Assembly: GCF_004123905.1 (NCBI RefSeq)
Contig: NZ_MZXW01000026.1
Location: 1-64,000, forward strand
Reading direction: 5' to 3'
Length of the DNA stretch: 64,000 nucleotides
Source: Bradyrhizobium betae
GTDB lineage: Bacteria > Pseudomonadota > Alphaproteobacteria > Rhizobiales > Xanthobacteraceae
Shown in pieces: positions 31,618 to 42,827 of this stretch. The notes under the pieces were generated by a model, which saw only the letters and a program-made list of their open reading frames with translations, was not told the DNA's origin and ran no database searches. The translations under genes and the position numbers were made by a program. Numbering within the stretch: the stretch's first letter is position 1; every line of letters begins with the position of its first letter.

Positions 31618-31878
31618 GGACCAGGGATCGGGCTCGCTCTACCCAAACGCCCGATCATGCCATCATGCCCCTGTTTTGCCCGACGGGTCAACAATTTCGT
31701 TAAATCCGTAGGGCCTCCCGAGAGTGCTTGACGGCTACTTGCTGCCGGGTGCCGGGCGGCTGATGCACCGTTTCCCCGCAGCGCCTAAGCCGTTGATCCC
31801 GCTCATGCCGTCTACTGTGCATGGGGTTGTTTTCGACTTTTTTGTTTTGAAGGGCGCGAAAGCGTCCGCTCTCGCCCG
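31618..31878. other. Intergenic region with probable dispersed-repeat sequence
   Basis: The stretch CATGCCCCTGTTTTGCCCGA near 31668 and the ATGGGGTTGTTTTCGACTTTTTT stretch near 31819 resemble intergenic sequence that I recall as recurrent in Bradyrhizobium genomes. No gene is supported. A T-rich run lies 34 bases beyond the YgiQ stop on the other strand. Confidence 0.35.
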
Positions 31879-33900
<2,022 letters not shown>

Positions 33901-34198
33901 GGGGCATACGCATAGGACTCCGCGCCCCCGAATACAACCGACGGGTACGTGAAGAATCGCGGTTCCGCGGCCGGCAATCGGGCGCGCGCGGGCTCGTTAA
34001 CCGTTCGCGAGCGCCCGCGCGGGCGATCAGCGGCGTGACGTCGACGCCGAGGCCGGAGACCATCCAAGGCGCGGTAGCCGCTTCCTCCTCGGCCAGCGTG
34101 ACCAGCGCCGCAAGGCCAGCGGCATCGGTGTGTGAGGCCGTCCACATACCGGCGGGCTGAGCCGCGTCATCCTCCCGACAGTATCAAGGGAGAGATCC
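33901..34198. other. Intergenic region with a dubious minus-strand frame
   Basis: A minus-strand frame from 34147 (MWTASHTDAAGLAALVTLAEEEAATAPWMVSGLGVDV) is open but runs into the YgiQ gene in another frame. I see no family similarity. The region probably contains the YgiQ promoter. Confidence 0.3.
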
Positions 34199-34489
34199 AT
34201 GTTTTTTCTGATCGATGCGCTGCTGATCCTGGCGATGTTGTTTTTCCTGTTCCTGCCGATCTCCGATCGCAGGACGGTGCAGATGCGGCTCTGCATGGTC
34301 TGCGCGCTGTTGGCGGTGTTCTCGGTTTCCGTCACTCGCACGCATGTCGTGCCGGTGTTGCTCGCGAGCATCGCCTCGCCCCCCGGAGCAGTGCGGGTAC
34401 CGCATATGCATTTCAGCGATCCGTCTTCCGGATTCTCACCGCGGGCCGCTTCGGATATCCGATTGCTCCACGGGCAGGGAAATTTCTGA
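34199..34489 (+). CDS. Small hydrophobic protein of unknown function
   Basis: A 96-residue protein with GGGAGA upstream of its ATG. The first half has two membrane segments (MFFLIDALLILAMLFFLFLPI and LCMVCALLAVFSVSVTRTHVVPVLL). The C-terminal part is polar. I recognise no family. The hydrophobicity and ribosome-binding site support expression, but coding status is uncertain. Confidence 0.45.
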   Translation: MFFLIDALLILAMLFFLFLPISDRRTVQMRLCMVCALLAVFSVSVTRTHVVPVLLASIASPPGAVRVPHMHFSDPSSGFSPRAASDIRLLHGQGNF

Positions 34490-34687
34490 TGGCGGTCCTG
34501 ACGCGCAACGTTCTCGCTGCAACCAGTTCCATCAGCTCAGGTTCATTTGCAGGAACCATCCGCGCCCGCGAACATTCTGACTTGAGGCAGCGGCGCGAGC
34601 TCGCTCGCGCGCGCCTCGGCAATCCCGGCGTCAGTGCCCGCAGCCGGATTTTTGCCTCGATGCGCGCTTCGGGGCGATGGGGGACTT

Positions 34688-34852
34688 GTGAGTACAGTCA
34701 TAGAGAACTTGTTGGCTCGAAAGCAGAAGCTCGTCGAGCAACTCGAGAAGGCGCAGGCCGTGGAAGATCGCGACAGGATCGAGCACCAGCTCGAGCAGAT
34801 CAACACCGCGCTGGATTTTCTGGACCGACCGGAATCGAGGGACGCGCGGTAG
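34688..34852 (+). CDS. Small coiled-coil protein, GTG start
   Basis: A 54-residue helical protein beginning (GTG)STVIENLLARKQKLVEQLEKAQ and ending FLDRPESRDAR, with heptad-like Leu/Ile spacing. GGGGGA lies just upstream of the GTG. It resembles short coiled-coil proteins found repeatedly in Bradyrhizobium. Function is unknown. It is convergent with the GntR gene, six bases away. Confidence 0.6.
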   Translation: MSTVIENLLARKQKLVEQLEKAQAVEDRDRIEHQLEQINTALDFLDRPESRDAR

Positions 34853-34858
34853 ACGCGC

Positions 34859-35539
34859 TCAAGCCAGCTTCAGCGCCTCGATGTTCAAGGCTTTGGCATA
34901 GGCCACGCCCGAATTGGTGATGTGCGTGGTCATCAGCGCCTCGTAGGCCGCAAGCTCGCCACGCGCGAACAGATCGAGCAGCTTGCGATGCTCGTCGAAG
35001 GACGTGCGGGTCCGCACGTCGATCGGCGAGGTCAGATTGGTGCGAAGCGCACCGACGCGGCCCGAGACGAGCTGGTAGGATTCGATGAGATAATTGTTGC
35101 CGCAATGAGCGAAAAGTCCTTCGTGGAACGCGGCATCGGCCCGGCCATAGGCGATGTTGTCCTTTGCTGCGACCGCCGGCTCCATCGCGGAGATCGCCTC
35201 GCTCATCGTCACGAGCGCGCCATCACGATCGTGGCGGAAGGCAAGCTCGGCAGCCTTGGGTTCGAGCGCGATGCGGAACGTGCAGAGTGCGTTGATGTCT
35301 TCCGCACTCGGCGTAAAGACAAAGCTGCCGACCTGCGGGCGGATCACCACGAGGCCTTGCGCCTGCAACTGGCCCATCGCCTCGCGCACCGGCGTGCGGC
35401 TGACGCCGAAGGAGTTCGCCACCATCTCCTCGGAGATCGCAGCGCCCAGCGCGAACTCGCCGTCGATGATAGCCTGGCGCAGCCGCAGCATCACCCGCTG
35501 CGACAGCGATTTCGGCGTATCGAGCTTCAGCGAGCGCAT
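34859..35539 (-). CDS. GntR family regulator (FadR/FCD type)
   Basis: About 226 residues. The winged helix SQRVMLRLRQAIIDGEFALGAAISEEMVANSFGVSRTPVREAMGQLQAQGLVVIRP is followed by an FCD ligand-binding domain (RIALEPKAAELAF... AAFHEGLFAHCGNNYL... EHRKLLDLF). The start at 35539 leaves an 8-base gap after the oxidase stop; longer frames overlap the oxidase. It probably controls the divergent oxidase and DapA-family genes in response to an organic acid. Confidence 0.9.
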   Translation of the reverse strand: MRSLKLDTPKSLSQRVMLRLRQAIIDGEFALGAAISEEMVANSFGVSRTPVREAMGQLQAQGLVVIRPQVGSFVFTPSAEDINALCTFRIALEPKAAELAFRHDRDGALVTMSEAISAMEPAVAAKDNIAYGRADAAFHEGLFAHCGNNYLIESYQLVSGRVGALRTNLTSPIDVRTRTSFDEHRKLLDLFARGELAAYEALMTTHITNSGVAYAKALNIEALKLA

Positions 35540-35547
35540 CTGCTCTC

Positions 35548-36960
35548 TCAGATCACCTTGCCGGGATTGAGCAGATGGTCGGGATCGAGTGCGGCCTTCA
35601 GCGTCCGCATCAGCGCGATTTCGGATTCGCTCCTGGCATGGCCCAGCCACTTCTTCTTCAAGGTGCCGATGCCGTGCTCGGCGGAAACGCTGCCGCCCAT
35701 CTCGCGCACGAGACCATAGATGATCGCGTCCATCTCTTCCTTCGGTTGCTGCTCGACCGAAAGACCGGTGACCCAGGAGACGAGATGCAGATTACCGTCA
35801 CCGATATGGCCGTAATAGACGCTCTCGCAGCCCTTGATGCCGGAGGCCAAGGCGGCCTTGCAGCGCGTGGCGAACTCGTCCATGCGCGCCACTGCGAGGC
35901 CGATGTCGTAGGAGATGTGCGGGCCCAGCACCTGGCCGAACTCGGCGCAGATGTCACGCACGCGCCAGAACGCCTGTGTCTGCGCCAGCGATTGCGCCAC
36001 GGCGGCGTCTACGAGTAGTCCGCGCTCCATCAGCTCTTCGAGCCAGGTCTGGAAGCGCGGCGCGTCCACGCTCTCGTCGGTGCCTTGCGCTTCCACCAGC
36101 ACGTAGAGACCGTGGCCTGCGGTGACCGGCGGCTTCACGCCGGCGCGATTCGTGATCACGTCCCAATAATCCGGCCACATCACCTCGAAGGCCGACAGCA
36201 ACGGTCCGAGCCCGCTGCGCGCGGCCCCGAGCAAGTCGATCACCGCGGCATAATCCTTCAGCGCGCAGAGCGCCGCCATGGTCGAGCGTGGCTTCGGAAA
36301 CAGCTTCAGCACGATTCGGGTGATGATGCCGAGCGTGCCTTCCGAGCCGATGAAGAGATGCTTCAGGTCGTAGCCGGCATTGTTCTTCATCAGCTTGTTG
36401 AGGCTGGTGATGATGGTGCCGTCGGGCAGCACCACCTCCAGGCCAAGCACCAATTCGCGCGTCATGCCGTAGCGGATCACGCGGTTGCCGCCGGCATTGG
36501 TGGAGAGATTGCCGCCGATCGCACACGAGCCGCGCGAGCCGAGGTCGAGCGGAAAGAAGAAGCCGGCCTCGTCCGCGGCCTTCTGGATCGTCTCCAGCGG
36601 CGTGCCAGATTTGACCGTCATCGTCATCGACGCGCGATCGATCTCCTCGATGCCGGTCATGCGCTCCAGCGAGATCGCGACCCAGCCGGCTTCAGGCGAT
36701 GCGCCGCGGCACAGCCCGGTCAATCCGCCCTGCGGCACGAAAGGCAGACGCGCCTGCCGACATGTCAAAATCGCATCGGCAACGCCTTGCGCATCGAGCG
36801 GACGGATCACCGCCCGCGGCGTCTGCGGCAGGCTCGCGCTCCAGTCGTTGCAATTGCGCGCCGGCACCTCGCTGCCAACAAGCACGGCGGCAGCTCCAAG
36901 CTTGTCGCGCAACGCGCCGAGCAATTGGTCGGGACGCTCAATGGCGGTCACCATGTTCAT
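35548..36960 (-). CDS. FAD-linked oxidase, GlcD/D-lactate dehydrogenase type
   Basis: A 470-residue protein. The N-terminal FAD-binding PCMH domain has RPLDAQGVADAILTCRQARLPFVPQGGLTGLCRGASPEAG and GSRGSCAIGGNLSTNAGGNRVIRYG. The C-terminal oxidase domain has GHIGDGNLHLVSWV and SVSAEHGIGTLKKKWL. Family members oxidise D-2-hydroxy acids such as D-lactate, glycolate or D-2-hydroxyglutarate. The substrate is unknown. It is divergent from a DapA-family aldolase and upstream of a GntR gene. Confidence 0.92.
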   Translation of the reverse strand: MNMVTAIERPDQLLGALRDKLGAAAVLVGSEVPARNCNDWSASLPQTPRAVIRPLDAQGVADAILTCRQARLPFVPQGGLTGLCRGASPEAGWVAISLERMTGIEEIDRASMTMTVKSGTPLETIQKAADEAGFFFPLDLGSRGSCAIGGNLSTNAGGNRVIRYGMTRELVLGLEVVLPDGTIITSLNKLMKNNAGYDLKHLFIGSEGTLGIITRIVLKLFPKPRSTMAALCALKDYAAVIDLLGAARSGLGPLLSAFEVMWPDYWDVITNRAGVKPPVTAGHGLYVLVEAQGTDESVDAPRFQTWLEELMERGLLVDAAVAQSLAQTQAFWRVRDICAEFGQVLGPHISYDIGLAVARMDEFATRCKAALASGIKGCESVYYGHIGDGNLHLVSWVTGLSVEQQPKEEMDAIIYGLVREMGGSVSAEHGIGTLKKKWLGHARSESEIALMRTLKAALDPDHLLNPGKVI

Positions 36961-37028
36961 GCGAGACCTCCTGCTGGATTCGGCTGCGCCTCATCCGTGC
37001 CGTGACGGTGGAAAGGATTTGCGTCCCT

Positions 37029-37047
37029 CTTGTATGTAAGGTACAAG
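37029..37047. promoter_or_regulatory. Candidate GntR/FCD operator
   Basis: CTTGTA-N7-TACAAG is a perfect 6-base inverted repeat, 69 bases upstream of the oxidase start and 90 bases upstream of the DapA-family start. TTGTA/TACAA arms suit FadR-type GntR operators. The local GntR gene is the likely binder. Confidence 0.6.
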
Positions 37048-37136
37048 ATGAAAAGTAAAGCAAAAACAACGACTCGGGCGGCCCTCAAGATCGTTGAGGA
37101 TCAGAGGCTTAGTCCGAGGTCGCAGCAGAGGGCGGT

Positions 37137-38024
37137 ATGATGACGGAGGCAATTCGCGGGTTCTGGGTGGCGTCGGCAACGCCGCTGGCGACGGACGGCA
37201 GCGTGGACTCCGCAAAGCTCGCCGCTCACGCCAGGCAGCTCTTCAGCAAAGGCGTCGGTGGCGTCGTGCTGTTCGGCACCACCGGCGAGGGCACCTCGTT
37301 CAACGTCGCCGAGCGTATCGCGACCATCGAGGCCGTGCTCAAGGCCGGTGTTGCGCCGGAGCGGATCGGCATCGGCGGCGGCTTCCCCGCCATCAGCGAC
37401 AGCATCGCGCTGACGCGCGCCGTGCTCGACCTCGGGCTGCGTCACCTGCTGTATCTGCCGCCTTACTTCGATCGCAGTGTCACGCCCGAAGGGATTGAAG
37501 ACGCCTTTGCTGCCATCATCGACGGCGTCGCCGACGATCGCCTGCGTGCCTATCTCTATCATATCCCGCAGGTCTCGGGCGTTGCGATCCCGACCAGTGT
37601 CGCCGCGAATCTGCGCAAGCGTTACGGCAAGGTGGTTGCGGGCCTGAAGGACTCCAGCGGCGACTTCAAGCAGTTCCAGGCGTTCCGTGCAGCTAGCCCC
37701 GAGCTCGCCATCACCGTCGGCAACGAAACCGACATCGCCCGCGCGATTGCCGGCGGCGGCGCCGGCACGATCTGCGGCATGGCCAATATCGCGCCGGAGC
37801 TGGTCAAGGCCATGATCGACGGCAAGGACGTCGAAGCGCGAATGCAGGCTGCGGTCGATATTGTCGTGAAATCGCCTTCCTTCCTCGTGACGCTGAAGGC
37901 CATTTTGGCGGCGCAGACCGGCGATGCTGCGTGGCTGCGCGTGCGTCCGCCGCTGCGGGCATTGTCTGACGGCGCTGCATTCAAGGCCAAGCTGGACGAG
38001 CTGACCACTCCCGCCATCGCGTGA
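37137..38024 (+). CDS. DapA (dihydrodipicolinate synthase) family aldolase/lyase
   Basis: A 295-residue TIM-barrel protein with the family's pyruvate-type active site: FGTTGEG, a Tyr in AYLYHIPQ and the Schiff-base Lys in VAGLKDSSGDF. It is unlikely to be the lysine-pathway DapA because it is divergent from a hydroxy-acid oxidase under a GntR gene. It more likely cleaves or dehydrates a 2-keto-3-deoxy acid or related compound. Two adjacent ATGs can serve as start, with GAGGG upstream. Confidence 0.88.
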   Translation: MMTEAIRGFWVASATPLATDGSVDSAKLAAHARQLFSKGVGGVVLFGTTGEGTSFNVAERIATIEAVLKAGVAPERIGIGGGFPAISDSIALTRAVLDLGLRHLLYLPPYFDRSVTPEGIEDAFAAIIDGVADDRLRAYLYHIPQVSGVAIPTSVAANLRKRYGKVVAGLKDSSGDFKQFQAFRAASPELAITVGNETDIARAIAGGGAGTICGMANIAPELVKAMIDGKDVEARMQAAVDIVVKSPSFLVTLKAILAAQTGDAAWLRVRPPLRALSDGAAFKAKLDELTTPAIA

Positions 38025-38039
38025 GATCGTGAAGTTCCG

Positions 38040-38074
38040 CGACACGTTGCCGCAAATTCGCGTGCAGCGTGTCG
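38040..38074 (+). terminator. Possible hairpin after the DapA-family gene
   Basis: CGACACG (38040-38046) pairs with CGTGTCG (38068-38074), and TGC with GCA just inside. There is no clear T-run, so intrinsic termination is doubtful, but the position 15 bases after the stop fits a transcript end. Confidence 0.3.
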
Positions 38075-38123
38075 TGATCGGCCACGCCCGCAATTCGTAA
38101 TTGCTGCCTAGCTCCGGTCTGAC

Positions 38124-38140
38124 TTTAGAACGATTCAACA
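38124..38140. promoter_or_regulatory. Irr-type iron control element (ICE)
   Basis: TTTAGAA-CGA-TTCAACA matches the ICE consensus TTTAGAA-N3-TTCTAAA at 12 of 14 defined bases. It lies 87 bases upstream of the TonB-dependent receptor. In Bradyrhizobium and relatives, Irr binds such elements when iron or heme is low. Iron control of the downstream operon is inferred. Confidence 0.65.
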
Positions 38141-38227
38141 CTAGAGCGATTCAACGTCTCCCACGGTTCTCTTCGCGCACAGCGGCTGTTACAGGCCCAC
38201 GCTTCAACGTTCTTGACTTGAAGTGGA

Positions 38228-40570
38228 ATGAAAGTGCGTGCCCATCTGGATGGCCAGCGTGTCCGCGGCCGTCGTCATCGTGCCGGCAGGAGCCGCGCAG
38301 GTCTTCTTATTGGCGCAGCGGTGCTGCTCGCCGATTACCCCTCCAACACGACGAGCGCACTGGCGCAATCGGCGCTGCCGCCGGTAGCGGTCGAAGCACC
38401 CGCGCAACGGCCCAAGCCGGCACGCGCGTCGGAACAGGCTCCGCGGCGCGCGCAGGCCGCAGTGCGCCGACAGCCCAATCGCAATCCGGCAGCTGTCGTG
38501 CCGACGCTCTCGGAGCGCGCAGCCGCTGCGGCCGCCGCACAGCAAGCCGCCAAGCTCGGCTACCGTGCGATGCCGAGCTCGACCACGCTGCGCAGTGGCG
38601 CCTCGCCGCTCGACACGTCTCAGTCCGTCAACGTCGTGCCCGAGCAGGTGCTGAAGGACCAGCTTCCGCGCAACATCGACGACGCGCTGGTCAACATCAG
38701 CGGCATCACCCAGACCAATACGCTCGCCGGCACCCAGGACGCGGTGATCCGCCGCGGCTTTGGCGATAACCGCGATGGCTCGATCATGCGCAACGGCATG
38801 CCGCTGGTGCAGGGCCGCAGCCTGAATGCCGCGGTCGAGAGCGTCGAGGTGCTGAAAGGCCCGGCCTCGCTGCTCTATGGCATCATGGATCCCGGCGGCA
38901 TCGTCAACACCATCAGCAAGCGCCCGGAGCTCTACCAGCACGGCTCGGTGACGCTGCTCGGCTCGACCTTCGCCAACAATCGCAGTGGCGCCGACGGCAC
39001 GCTCGACATCACCGGTCCGATCGGCGACGGTGGCCTTGCCTATCGTTTCGTCAGCTATGGCGTCAGCGAGGACTATTGGCGCAATTTCGGCCGGCACCGG
39101 GAAATGCTGGTGAATCCGTCACTGGCCTGGTACGGCGACACCACGACGGTCCAGCTCACCTATGAGCACCGCGAATTCATCTATCCGTTTGACCGCGGCA
39201 CGGCTTTCGTCGACGGCGCGCCGCTGGCGATCCCGAAGACGCGCCGGCTCGACGAGCCCTTCAACAACATGTGGGGCACCTCGGACCTGGTGCAGGCCTC
39301 GGTCGAGCAGAAGCTCGACGACAATTGGAAGGTCACGGCGGCCTACAGCTACAACACCGAGACCTACAGCGCCAACCAGCTGCGCATCACCAGCGTCGAC
39401 GCCAAGACCGGCGTCGAGAAACGCAGCAACGACGGCACCCAGAACTCGCTGAGCAACGCCAGCTACGGCACTTCCTATCTGCAAGGTGACGTCTGGGTGG
39501 GCGGCTTCCGCAACGAGATCCTGTTCGGCGGCGAGGCGCTGTACCGCACCATCGATCGCCGCGACCTGATCCGCCAGGCGACCGCGAACTTCAATTTCTA
39601 CAACCCGGTCTACGGGCTGGTCACACCGGGCACGACCGTTTCTGCCGTCGACAGCGAGCAGACTGATTTGCTCGGCACCCGTGGCTTCTTCGCCCAGGAC
39701 ACGTTCCACCTGACCAACTGGCTCTCCGTGGTCGGCGGCGTGCGCTGGATGGAATATGAGCAATTGGCCGGAAAAGGCCGGCCCAAATTCATCACCAACA
39801 CCGATCTGGCGGGCGACAAGGTGCTGCCGCTCGGCGGCGTCATCGTCAAGCTGAACGATCAGCTCTCTTATTACGTGAGCTATACGCAGTCGCTGAAACC
39901 GACGTCGACCATCGCGCCTTTCTCCGGTGCTCCCACCGGCTTCGTCGTCGACTCCACCATTGCGCCCGAAGAGGGAACTCAGTGGGAGACCGGCCTGAAG
40001 TTCGATGTCAACAAGCGGTTGTCGGGTACTTTGGCGATCTACGATATCGAGAAGAAGAACGTGCTGGTCCGCGACGACCTTGGCAACAATAACATCGTGG
40101 TACGGACGTCCGCGAAGGCGCGGTCGCGCGGCGTCGAATTGGATGTGACGGGCAAGCTGACCGACGATTGGAGCATGATCGGGAGCTATGGCTATACCGA
40201 CGCGCGCCTGGAGGGCGATCCCATCAACGGCGACGCAAAACTGCTGAACGCCGCGATGAACACGGGCTCGCTTTATCTCGTCTACGATTTCGGTGACCGG
40301 CTGCCTGGACGTCTGCGGCTCGGCGGCGGCGCGCATTACGTCGGCGACCGGCCGGGCGATTCAGCCAACACGTTCTTTCTGCCAGCTTATACCGTCGCGG
40401 ACGTCTTTGCGACCTACGACACCAAGATCGACAAGCTGCCGGTGACCTATCAGTTCAACGTCAAGAACCTGTTCGACAAAGTCTACTATACGTCGACCAC
40501 TGGAAGCGCCTTGGCCGTCGCCATCGGTGATGCGCGACGCTTCTCGCTGTCGGCAACGGTGAAGTTCTAG
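38228..40570 (+). CDS. TonB-dependent siderophore receptor
   Basis: A 780-residue outer-membrane receptor. A signal segment (about 25-47) and a Pro/Arg/Ala-rich linker precede the plug domain (QSVNVVPEQVLKDQLPRNIDDALVNISGITQTN... VIRRGFGDN... VEVLKGPASLLYGIMDPGGIVNTISKRP). The 22-strand barrel ends in RRFSLSATVKF with the usual terminal Phe. It resembles ferrichrome/ferrioxamine-type receptors. It is the first gene of an iron operon with a binding protein and a PepSY protein, and has an ICE box upstream. Confidence 0.93.
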   Translation: MKVRAHLDGQRVRGRRHRAGRSRAGLLIGAAVLLADYPSNTTSALAQSALPPVAVEAPAQRPKPARASEQAPRRAQAAVRRQPNRNPAAVVPTLSERAAAAAAAQQAAKLGYRAMPSSTTLRSGASPLDTSQSVNVVPEQVLKDQLPRNIDDALVNISGITQTNTLAGTQDAVIRRGFGDNRDGSIMRNGMPLVQGRSLNAAVESVEVLKGPASLLYGIMDPGGIVNTISKRPELYQHGSVTLLGSTFANNRSGADGTLDITGPIGDGGLAYRFVSYGVSEDYWRNFGRHREMLVNPSLAWYGDTTTVQLTYEHREFIYPFDRGTAFVDGAPLAIPKTRRLDEPFNNMWGTSDLVQASVEQKLDDNWKVTAAYSYNTETYSANQLRITSVDAKTGVEKRSNDGTQNSLSNASYGTSYLQGDVWVGGFRNEILFGGEALYRTIDRRDLIRQATANFNFYNPVYGLVTPGTTVSAVDSEQTDLLGTRGFFAQDTFHLTNWLSVVGGVRWMEYEQLAGKGRPKFITNTDLAGDKVLPLGGVIVKLNDQLSYYVSYTQSLKPTSTIAPFSGAPTGFVVDSTIAPEEGTQWETGLKFDVNKRLSGTLAIYDIEKKNVLVRDDLGNNNIVVRTSAKARSRGVELDVTGKLTDDWSMIGSYGYTDARLEGDPINGDAKLLNAAMNTGSLYLVYDFGDRLPGRLRLGGGAHYVGDRPGDSANTFFLPAYTVADVFATYDTKIDKLPVTYQFNVKNLFDKVYYTSTTGSALAVAIGDARRFSLSATVKF

Positions 40571-40572
40571 CG

Positions 40573-41595
40573 ATGGCAGCGCGGCACAGAGCCATCGCGG
40601 TGCTGTTCGCGCTGGCGTCTGCCTGCACGGCGGCTGCGGGCCGCGCCGAGGAGATTACGCTCTATTCGACCCGGGAGGCGGCTCTGGTCGCGCCTGCCGT
40701 TGCGGCTTTCACGGCAGCCAGCGGCATCAAGGTGAAGATCGTCTTCATCGAGGACAGCCTGGTCAAGCGGCTCGTATCGGAAGGCGCGGCGTCGCCGGCC
40801 GACGTGCTTGTGACGATCGGCCTCGACAAGACCACGCAGCTTGCCGGCCGCGGCCTGACCCAGGCCTTCTCCTCGTCGCGTATCGAACAGGCCGTGCCGG
40901 AAAACCTGCGCGGCAATGGCGGGCAATGGATCGCGCTCGCCGCCCGCCCGCGCGTCGCATTTGCGCGCAAGGACAGCGCACTTGCCGCGATCGATTACAA
41001 AGATCTGGCCGATCCGCAATGGCGCGGCAAATTGTGCATGCGCTCGCCGCTGCACCAGAACAATGTCGCCTTGGTCGCGGCCTATCTCGCCCATCACGGC
41101 GAAGCGGCGACGGAAGCCTGGCTTTCCGGCCTGAAGGCCAATCTCGCCCATAAGCCCGACGGCAAGGACAACGACGTGATCCGCGAGATCGCGCAAGGGG
41201 CTTGCGAGATCGGCATCGGCAACACCGTGGCGCTGGCGCAATTGCGCGACGGACGGGAGGGCGCCGACTGGCGCGCTTGGGCGATGGAGGTCCGGGCTGT
41301 TCCGGCCGCATTCAAGGGTGGCGGCGCGCATGTGAACCTCACCGGTGCGGCGATCGCGAAGCACGCGCCACATCCGGAGGCCGCGCGAAAACTGATCGAG
41401 TTCCTGGTCACGCCCACCGGGCAACGGCTCTTTGCCACAGCCGAGATGGAATATCCCGTGGTCGCGTTGGCGGAACGAGCGCCCATCGTTGTCGAGATTG
41501 GATCATTCAATGCCGATGCGCTGCCGATCGATCAGATCGCCGCGCATCAGCAAGCCGCGATCGCCCTCATCAAGAAGGTTGGTTTCGATGAGTAG
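40573..41595 (+). CDS. Periplasmic ferric iron-type binding protein
   Basis: A 340-residue extracellular solute-binding protein family 1 member with a signal peptide (HRAIAVLFALASACTAAAGRAEE). ITLYSTREAALVAPAVAAFTAASGIKVKIVF is the usual FbpA/FutA opening, and the C-terminal LIEFLVTPTGQRLFATAEMEYPVV carries the EYPV segment typical of Fe3+-binding proteins. It starts two bases after the receptor stop. No permease or ATPase gene follows, so it must use a transporter encoded elsewhere or act differently. Confidence 0.88.
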   Translation: MAARHRAIAVLFALASACTAAAGRAEEITLYSTREAALVAPAVAAFTAASGIKVKIVFIEDSLVKRLVSEGAASPADVLVTIGLDKTTQLAGRGLTQAFSSSRIEQAVPENLRGNGGQWIALAARPRVAFARKDSALAAIDYKDLADPQWRGKLCMRSPLHQNNVALVAAYLAHHGEAATEAWLSGLKANLAHKPDGKDNDVIREIAQGACEIGIGNTVALAQLRDGREGADWRAWAMEVRAVPAAFKGGGAHVNLTGAAIAKHAPHPEAARKLIEFLVTPTGQRLFATAEMEYPVVALAERAPIVVEIGSFNADALPIDQIAAHQQAAIALIKKVGFDE

Positions 41596-42781
41596 GCTCG
41601 GTCACGACATCAAGGCCGCCCTGCACCAGATCCATTCCATTGCAGGCCTTGTGCTGGCGTTGCTGCTGTCTCTGATCGCGCTGACCGGCGCGATCATGAG
41701 TTTCGAGGACGAGATCGTCGACCATCTCAACGCGGACATTATGCACGTCGCGCCGCGTACCGTGCCGGCGTTGATGCCGGACGAGCTGGTGGCCCGGCTG
41801 AAGGCCGCGCAGGACCTCGGCAAAGTCTCGGCCGTCACGCTATCGAGCGATCCGTCCGCGGCGGTGCGTGTCCGCTTCGCCCGCGACGAGCAGGGCGCGC
41901 GGCCGGCGTCGCTCTATGTCGACCCCTATGATGCGCACGTGCTGGGCGCGCCGCGTGGCGAAGAATTTTTCGCGACCGTTCGCAGGCTGCATCGCTGGTT
42001 GCTGATCCCCGGAGATGCCAAGGGCTGGGGCCGCCAGATCACCGGCGTCGCCGCGCTCGGCCTGATCGTGATGCTGATCTCAGGCCTCGTGCTGCGCTGG
42101 CCACGCCGCGCCGGCAGCGTGAAGATGTGGTTGAAGCCGAATTTCGGGCTCGGTGGCCGTGCGCTGCATCGCTCTCTGCACGCCGTCATCGGCACCTGGG
42201 TGCTCCCGGTCTATCTGGTGATGACGCTGACCGGGCTGTGGTACTCGTTCGACTGGTACAAGGATGGCGTCGTCTGGCTGCTGTCGCGTCCGGAAGTCGC
42301 CGAAGCAAAAATGCAGCCCAAGATGTCTGCAAAGGCGGCGCGCGCGGCCGGCCGTGCCGAGCCGGCCCCGGCGATCGGATTCGATCAGGCATGGACGACG
42401 TTCCGGCGGGACGAGGGAGACCACTTCTCCAGGGCCTTGTTTACGCTACCGGCCGGCCCGGGCACATTGATACGGATCCGGTCGTGGGGGAAGGACTCCA
42501 CACTCGACACCACGCGCGACGAATTCCGAATCGATGCCGTCACAGGTCAGGTGATCTCGGCAGAGCGCTACGCCGACAAGACGCTCGGCGAGAAGATCAT
42601 CGCAAACGTGCTCGACATCCATCGCGGTGCGTTCCTGGGCTGGCCCGGAAAGCTCGCGTTCATGATCGCCGCAGCGCTGATGCCGCTGTTCGCGGTAACA
42701 GGCATTTTGCTTTATCTCTCGCGCCGCAGAGTGCGACGTCCGGCGCAGCCATCGTTGGGGCGCCTCGTTCCGGGCGAGTGA
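41588..42781 (+). CDS. PepSY-associated membrane protein
   Basis: About 397 residues with four main membrane segments (for example HSIAGLVLALLLSLIALTGAIMSFEDEI, ITGVAALGLIVMLISGLVLRW, VIGTWVLPVYLVMTLTGLWYSF and a C-terminal segment). PepSY-like periplasmic loops lie between them. Conserved His residues in helix starts (HQIHSIAG, RALHRSLHAV, LDIHRGAFLG) could bind heme. Such proteins accompany siderophore receptors and may reduce ferric-siderophores. Its start overlaps the binding-protein stop by eight bases. Confidence 0.9.
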   Translation: MSRLGHDIKAALHQIHSIAGLVLALLLSLIALTGAIMSFEDEIVDHLNADIMHVAPRTVPALMPDELVARLKAAQDLGKVSAVTLSSDPSAAVRVRFARDEQGARPASLYVDPYDAHVLGAPRGEEFFATVRRLHRWLLIPGDAKGWGRQITGVAALGLIVMLISGLVLRWPRRAGSVKMWLKPNFGLGGRALHRSLHAVIGTWVLPVYLVMTLTGLWYSFDWYKDGVVWLLSRPEVAEAKMQPKMSAKAARAAGRAEPAPAIGFDQAWTTFRRDEGDHFSRALFTLPAGPGTLIRIRSWGKDSTLDTTRDEFRIDAVTGQVISAERYADKTLGEKIIANVLDIHRGAFLGWPGKLAFMIAAALMPLFAVTGILLYLSRRRVRRPAQPSLGRLVPGE

Positions 42782-42827
42782 GCGGACGCTAAGGCTAGCC
42801 AAGGCCGCCGCAATCGTTCAAAAGCCC

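Noticed and set aside
37137..38024. Assignment as the lysine-pathway dapA
   Set aside because: It is divergent from a hydroxy-acid oxidase under a GntR gene and away from the dap genes, so a catabolic role is more likely.
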